From: Cohnella hashimotonis
GTDB lineage: Bacteria > Bacillota > Bacilli > Paenibacillales > Paenibacillaceae
Length of the DNA: 64,000 nt
Direction of reading: 5' to 3'
Assembly: GCF_030014955.1 (NCBI RefSeq)
Contig: NZ_JAGRPV010000001.1
Location: 4,588,001-4,652,000 of the forward strand
The notes beneath the pieces are model-generated. The model made no database searches, was not told where the DNA came from, and was given only the letters and a program-made list of their open reading frames with translations. This document shows positions 60,056 to 64,000 of this stretch, piece after piece (the stretch's first letter is position 1; each line of letters begins with the position of its first letter). The translations under genes were made by a program, and so were the position numbers.

Positions 60056-61777
60056 TTAGTGCGACTGCAGCCAATCGTTCACTTCCTGCGTAATCTGCGC
60101 GCCGCCCAGCGTCTTCCATTGCTCCACGTACTTGTCGAACTCGTCGACAGACGCGCCGTTCGTGATGATCTTCGTAAACACTTCCATCTCCTTGGCCTGC
60201 AGCGTCGCCCAGCGATCCGCCATTGTGGCGGTCGGCGGTCCCGAGTAAGCGTTGGTCAAATAGCGTCCCTCTTGAAAATACTCATACAGCAAAGGCTGCG
60301 AGCCGCCTTCCTTGAAGGCCATATAGGCGCCGTATTGATTGGCGTCGCCGGCCTCGAACTTCATCACGTTTTCGTAGTTGATTTTGTTCTCGTTGTTCAG
60401 CATGGACGGATCCTTCGCCTTGATCGCCTTGGGCATCATCTCGCCGGAATAGAGCTGCGCGCCGATGTTGTAGACGAGCACCGGATTCAACGTGTAGTAC
60501 GCCTGCGGCTTGTCCTTCAGCGACCCCTGCGAATACTTGGCGACGTCCTCCGTCGGGTCGTTGCGCGTCAGCGCCGTCACCCAGCGGTTCAGCAGCTTGA
60601 ACACCGCCTCCGGATGCTTCGCCTTTTTGGAAATGACGTAGTAGCCGGTGACGCCGAGATCGACGGGCTGCAGGGCGGGCTTATCGTCGATCGACGGAAC
60701 GGCGTAAATGCCCCAGTCCTGAACGACCTTGCCGTCCTTGACCGCGCCGCCCTGCAGCGGCCAGCTGGGCATCCAGAACGGGCCATACACCATGCCCGCT
60801 TTGTCGGAGACGAGCAGCTCCGCGCTCTTGCTGCTGTCCTTGACCATAAATTCTTTGTCCAGCTCGCCGGCCTTGAACATGTCCTGAAGCCGCTTCAGCG
60901 TCGTCTTCACCTCAGGCTGGATGCCGCCGTATTCCACCTGGCCCGAGGCGGTCTTGATCCATTTGCCGGGATAGGCATGATAGCTGCTGAAGTAGCCGAT
61001 CAGTCCGGAATCGCTGGCCAGTATTTCTTTTTGCAGCGACAGGCCGATCGTGTCCGCCTTGCCGTTGCCGTCAGGGTCCATCGTCGCGAACGCATGAGAG
61101 ATGTCCAGGACGTCCTGCATCGTCTTCGGCGCCTGCAGGTTCAGCTTCTTCAACCAATCGTTGCGGATGTACAAAATTTGCGCGGGAACGTATGGCGCGT
61201 CCGTGCGCGGGATGGCCATCAGCTTGCCGTCCGATTTGGCCGAATCGAGCTGTGCGCCGCCATCCGCCGTTAGAAACTTTTTCGTCTCGGGGGTCGCGTA
61301 CTTCTCGTACAGGTCGGTCAAATCCATCACCATGTCGGACTTGACCAGCTGGTCCAGATCGGCCCGCTGCACGTACATAAAGTCGGGCAAATCGTTGGAG
61401 GCGATCGTGATCTTCACCTTGGCGTCGTACTGGCTGGTGTCGACCGCCCATTTGTTTTTGACCCGAATGCCCAGCTCCTGCTCGTAGTTGTCGTAGACGC
61501 TGTTCTTGTCGATGCTCTCGCCCGGATTCCAGACGACCGTCGGATTAACCGAAGCACCCGTCGATATTTCGATCGGCGGATCGTATTTGGCCATGATGTC
61601 CTCCGGCTGTGCATCGGGACTTTGGTCGCCGCCCGTCTGGCCCGGAGACTGCGACGCGCTTGCCGACGCTTCCCCCTGCCCTTCGCTTTTGTTCCCGCCG
61701 CCGTCGCTGCATGCCGCCGTCGTCCCGAGCGCCACGACCAGCAGCGCGGCGATCCATGTTCTTTTTGCTTTTGTCAA
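60056..61777 (-). CDS. Extracellular solute-binding lipoprotein, LplA type
   Basis: 573 residues from a TTG at 61777 (AAGGGG upstream). Lipoprotein signal with lipobox TTAC (MTKAKRTWIAALLVVALGTTAACSDG). LplA-type features: VDTSQYDAKVKITIASNDLPDFMYVQ, APYVPAQILYIRNDWLKKLNL, SDKAGMVYGPFWMPSWPLQ, TGYYVISKKAKHPEAVFKL. Follows the response regulator by 98 bp, with a possible minus-strand -10 TATAAT at 61822-61827. Confidence 0.94.
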   Translation of the reverse strand: MTKAKRTWIAALLVVALGTTAACSDGGGNKSEGQGEASASASQSPGQTGGDQSPDAQPEDIMAKYDPPIEISTGASVNPTVVWNPGESIDKNSVYDNYEQELGIRVKNKWAVDTSQYDAKVKITIASNDLPDFMYVQRADLDQLVKSDMVMDLTDLYEKYATPETKKFLTADGGAQLDSAKSDGKLMAIPRTDAPYVPAQILYIRNDWLKKLNLQAPKTMQDVLDISHAFATMDPDGNGKADTIGLSLQKEILASDSGLIGYFSSYHAYPGKWIKTASGQVEYGGIQPEVKTTLKRLQDMFKAGELDKEFMVKDSSKSAELLVSDKAGMVYGPFWMPSWPLQGGAVKDGKVVQDWGIYAVPSIDDKPALQPVDLGVTGYYVISKKAKHPEAVFKLLNRWVTALTRNDPTEDVAKYSQGSLKDKPQAYYTLNPVLVYNIGAQLYSGEMMPKAIKAKDPSMLNNENKINYENVMKFEAGDANQYGAYMAFKEGGSQPLLYEYFQEGRYLTNAYSGPPTATMADRWATLQAKEMEVFTKIITNGASVDEFDKYVEQWKTLGGAQITQEVNDWLQSH

Positions 61778-61875
61778 CCTTTTTCGCCCCTTCCGAATAA
61801 GTTGAGCTGCTTTACGACTTCATTATAAAAACGGATAGGAAGCCCTTCCACGCTCATCTGATGACATGACGACCA

Positions 61876-63513
61876 CTATTGTTTACTTGCGGAGCCGTCC
61901 GGGAATTGACGATATTCCTGAGGCGTAACGCCCGTCTGGCTTTTGAAAAAGCGCGCGAAGGCAAACGAAGAATTGTAGCCGAGCGCCGCCGCGATCTCGT
62001 GGACCTTCAGCGAGCTCTGGCGCAAATATTTGCGCGCCGCCGCAAGACGTCGCTCCGATATGTAATCGTACAGCCCGCGGCCGGTCATTTCTTTGTAAAG
62101 CCGGGATAAATACGAAGGGTGCAATTGAACGAGATCGGCGAGCCGGTTCAGCGAGATATCGTCGCCCAGATGGTCGTCGATATGACGATGGATCGTCGCC
62201 AGCACCTCCGATTCCCGCTCCGCCTGCCCTTGCCGCCGCCGCTCGAACAGCCGCTCCGCCTGCTCGGCGAAGTCGGCCAGCTCCTCTTCCCAGCCCGGCT
62301 CGTCGGGATCGTGCACGCCGTCAGGCTGACGGGCGCCGACGCTGCCCGCCTCGGGGAAGCCGCCGAAGTCGTAGGTCATCAGCAGTGCCCGCAGGCCGAA
62401 GCGGAGCGCCATTCGCTCCTCGGGGCTGCCCGCCGACGCGGATGCCGCCAGCTCCCGCATCGCAGGGAAGAAGAGATCCTTGCGGTTGTTTTCGAGCAGC
62501 GCGGACAGCTCCGCCAGTCCGTCGAAGCGAAAGCGCGGCCGCTCCGCATCCGCTTCGCCATCCGGCGCGACGATGTCGGCGCCGGTCTGCGTCTCGGTCA
62601 GCAGCATGCCCGGACGCAGACCTATGCCCCAGCCCATCCGCCGGTTCAGCCGCCGGAAGCTGTCGGCCGCATCGCTCCAGGCGATCGCTCGCTCGCCGAG
62701 CATAAAGGATACAGGTCGCTGCAGCGTCCGGCGGCAAGCCGACTGAACCGACTCCAGCGTTTCCGCCAGAAAAGGCAGGATGCCGCCGTCCCCCGTCGGC
62801 TGCATTAACCAGACGATCTTGGCGGAATCGTACGGCAGGGCAAACAGGCGAAGTCGCACTCCCACAAGCTCAGCCATAATGCGCTGGACAGCCAGCAGCA
62901 GCAGCATGCGGTCATCGTAACGCTCGGCAGGCGACCATTCGTCGACGCGGCCGACCAGCAAGTACAGCGGCTTGTCCGCCGACAGCGGCGAACCAAGCTC
63001 ATCCAACCGCTCCGCCAGCCGTTCCTCCTCCGTCCACCGGCCGTGAAGCAATTCAAGGAAGAACGCCTTTTGCAGCGTCGGCCTTGACGCTTCCAGCTGT
63101 CGTCTGGCTTCCTCGAGCAGATGCGCCATTTCCGCTTCCTCGTTCAGCGCTTCCGCAGCTCGGCGGATGGCGCCGACGATCTTGTCGTCGTCCTCCGTCT
63201 TCAGCAAATAGTCGAAGCCGCCGGACGCAATCGCCTGCTTCGCATAGTCGAATTCGTTATAGCTGGTCAAAAAGACGACCTTGCAGCGCGGCCAAAGGAG
63301 GCGGATACGATCCAGCAGCTCCAGGCCGTTCATCTCCGGCATTTTGATGTCGGTAAGCACGATATCGATACGAACCCGGTTCAGCAGCTCTAGCGCCTCG
63401 ACAGCCGAATAGGCCTTGTAGCATTCCAGCTCCAGTCCTGGCAGCTCGTCCATCAGCTCGAACAGGCTGTCCACGATAATGGCGACGTCGTCGACGATCA
63501 GCAGTCGGTTCAA
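61876..63513 (-). CDS. Response regulator, YesN/AraC type
   Basis: 545 residues from a TTG at 63513 (AGAGGAG upstream), overlapping the kinase stop by 4 bp. Receiver with DD (8-9), phospho-acceptor Asp55 in VLTDIKMP, TSYNEF and LLKTEDDD (the usual Lys-Pro is Lys-Thr here); a long middle domain; AraC double helix-turn-helix at the end (SLNRLADLVQLHPSYLSRLYKEMTG, EIAAALGYNSSFAFARFFKSQTGVTPQEY). Probably activates the third locus. Confidence 0.93.
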   Translation of the reverse strand: MNRLLIVDDVAIIVDSLFELMDELPGLELECYKAYSAVEALELLNRVRIDIVLTDIKMPEMNGLELLDRIRLLWPRCKVVFLTSYNEFDYAKQAIASGGFDYLLKTEDDDKIVGAIRRAAEALNEEAEMAHLLEEARRQLEASRPTLQKAFFLELLHGRWTEEERLAERLDELGSPLSADKPLYLLVGRVDEWSPAERYDDRMLLLLAVQRIMAELVGVRLRLFALPYDSAKIVWLMQPTGDGGILPFLAETLESVQSACRRTLQRPVSFMLGERAIAWSDAADSFRRLNRRMGWGIGLRPGMLLTETQTGADIVAPDGEADAERPRFRFDGLAELSALLENNRKDLFFPAMRELAASASAGSPEERMALRFGLRALLMTYDFGGFPEAGSVGARQPDGVHDPDEPGWEEELADFAEQAERLFERRRQGQAERESEVLATIHRHIDDHLGDDISLNRLADLVQLHPSYLSRLYKEMTGRGLYDYISERRLAAARKYLRQSSLKVHEIAAALGYNSSFAFARFFKSQTGVTPQEYRQFPDGSASKQ

Positions 63514-64000
63514 GATGGCTCCTCTCCCTTCGTCTGCTTTAGCGTCAGCTCCACCAACAGGCCGCCGAGCGAACTTCGCCCGAAGCGCAAGCCCGATGGC
63601 GGGCCGAGACGGATGCGGATCCGCTGATGGATATTGACGAGGCCGGTGCTCTCCGCCGCATCGTCCGGCGATACGGTGAGCCGCCGGTTCAGCTCCTCGA
63701 TCGCGACGTCGTCCAACGAATCGCCGCTGTCCTCTATCAAGATGCGGACGAGGCCCTCCTCCTCCGCCTCAAAACGAATGCCGAGCCGCCCGCCCGCAAT
63801 TTTGCGCTCGAACGTATATTTGTAGGCGTTCTCGATAATCGGCTGCAATATAAGTCGCGGCACGAGCAGCTGTCTCGCCGACTCGGGCAGCGGACCGACG
63901 TCGACGGCCACCCTGGAGGCGAAGCTGAACGTCTGCAGCTCGATATAGACGAGCGCATGCGCCACTTCCCGCTCCAGCGTCATCTCCTCGGCCGCGTCGC
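63510..64000 (-). CDS. Sensor histidine kinase, YesM type (partial, C-terminal part)
   Basis: C-terminal 163 codons of a YesM-type kinase; the gene continues past the right edge. Visible: LILQPIIENAYKYTF (N box) and STGLVNIHQRIRIRLG (G2). The G1 box reads EDSGDSL rather than the usual DNGxGM, so ATP binding may be altered. It overlaps the response regulator by 4 bp. Confidence 0.9.
   Translation of the reverse strand, partial: DAAEEMTLEREVAHALVYIELQTFSFASRVAVDVGPLPESARQLLVPRLILQPIIENAYKYTFERKIAGGRLGIRFEAEEEGLVRILIEDSGDSLDDVAIEELNRRLTVSPDDAAESTGLVNIHQRIRIRLGPPSGLRFGRSSLGGLLVELTLKQTKGEEPS

Overview
The window looks like a chromosomal carbohydrate-utilisation region of a Gram-positive, Paenibacillaceae-type bacterium (Paenibacillus/Cohnella-like). 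The evidence is strong purine-rich Shine-Dalgarno sites with many TTG/GTG starts, S-layer-homology (SLH) anchored giant enzymes, YesM/YesN-type two-component pairs, LplA/LplB/LplC-type sugar ABC transporters, a CcpA cre-like site and GntR/LacI chimeric regulation. Nearly everything is on the minus strand. No rRNA, tRNA, CRISPR array, insertion sequence or phage gene was seen.

Layout, left to right: (1) 1-0.5 kb, start of a sugar-binding lipoprotein that runs off the left edge. (2) 0.7-14.7 kb, one minus-strand operon: binding lipoprotein, response regulator, unusual double-sensor histidine kinase, SLH-anchored glycosidase-like giant, GH36 alpha-galactosidase. It has no permease. (3) 14.8-22.3 kb, a lower-G+C island: polar-amino-acid ABC transporter, stand-alone LanC-like cyclase with a CCG zinc motif, amidohydrolase, then a divergent TetR regulator and an NmrA-type oxidoreductase. 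A grid of five similar operators ties the two arms together. (4) 22.4-23.7 kb, ECF sigma factor and anti-sigma protein. (5) 23.86-24.2 kb, a seven-copy 51-bp tandem array of palindromes. (6) 24.2-32.4 kb, a sugar operon with a beta-propeller fused to a MalF-type permease, under a GntR/LacI regulator. (7) 32.5-48.9 kb, a pectin-like locus: GH78 rhamnosidase, SLH/beta-helix/SGNH giant, LplABC-type transporter, nucleoside hydrolase and a two-component pair. (8) 49.0-49.9 kb, a divergent AraC regulator, followed by a second family of about 50-bp hairpin repeats. (9) 50.2-64.0 kb, a third locus: two-component pair (kinase cut by the right edge), binding protein, two permeases, secreted beta-helix protein, SurA-like protein, a GH129/GH101-like enzyme and a DUF5107-TPR protein.

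Working together, loci 2, 6, 7 and 9 read as modules for sensing, cutting at the cell surface, importing and finally hydrolysing plant-type galactose- and rhamnose-bearing polysaccharides. The island at 14.8-22.3 kb is the odd one out and the best candidate for an undescribed system. It pairs import of an amino-acid-like compound with a thioether-forming enzyme fold, an amidohydrolase and a redox enzyme under one predicted repressor.
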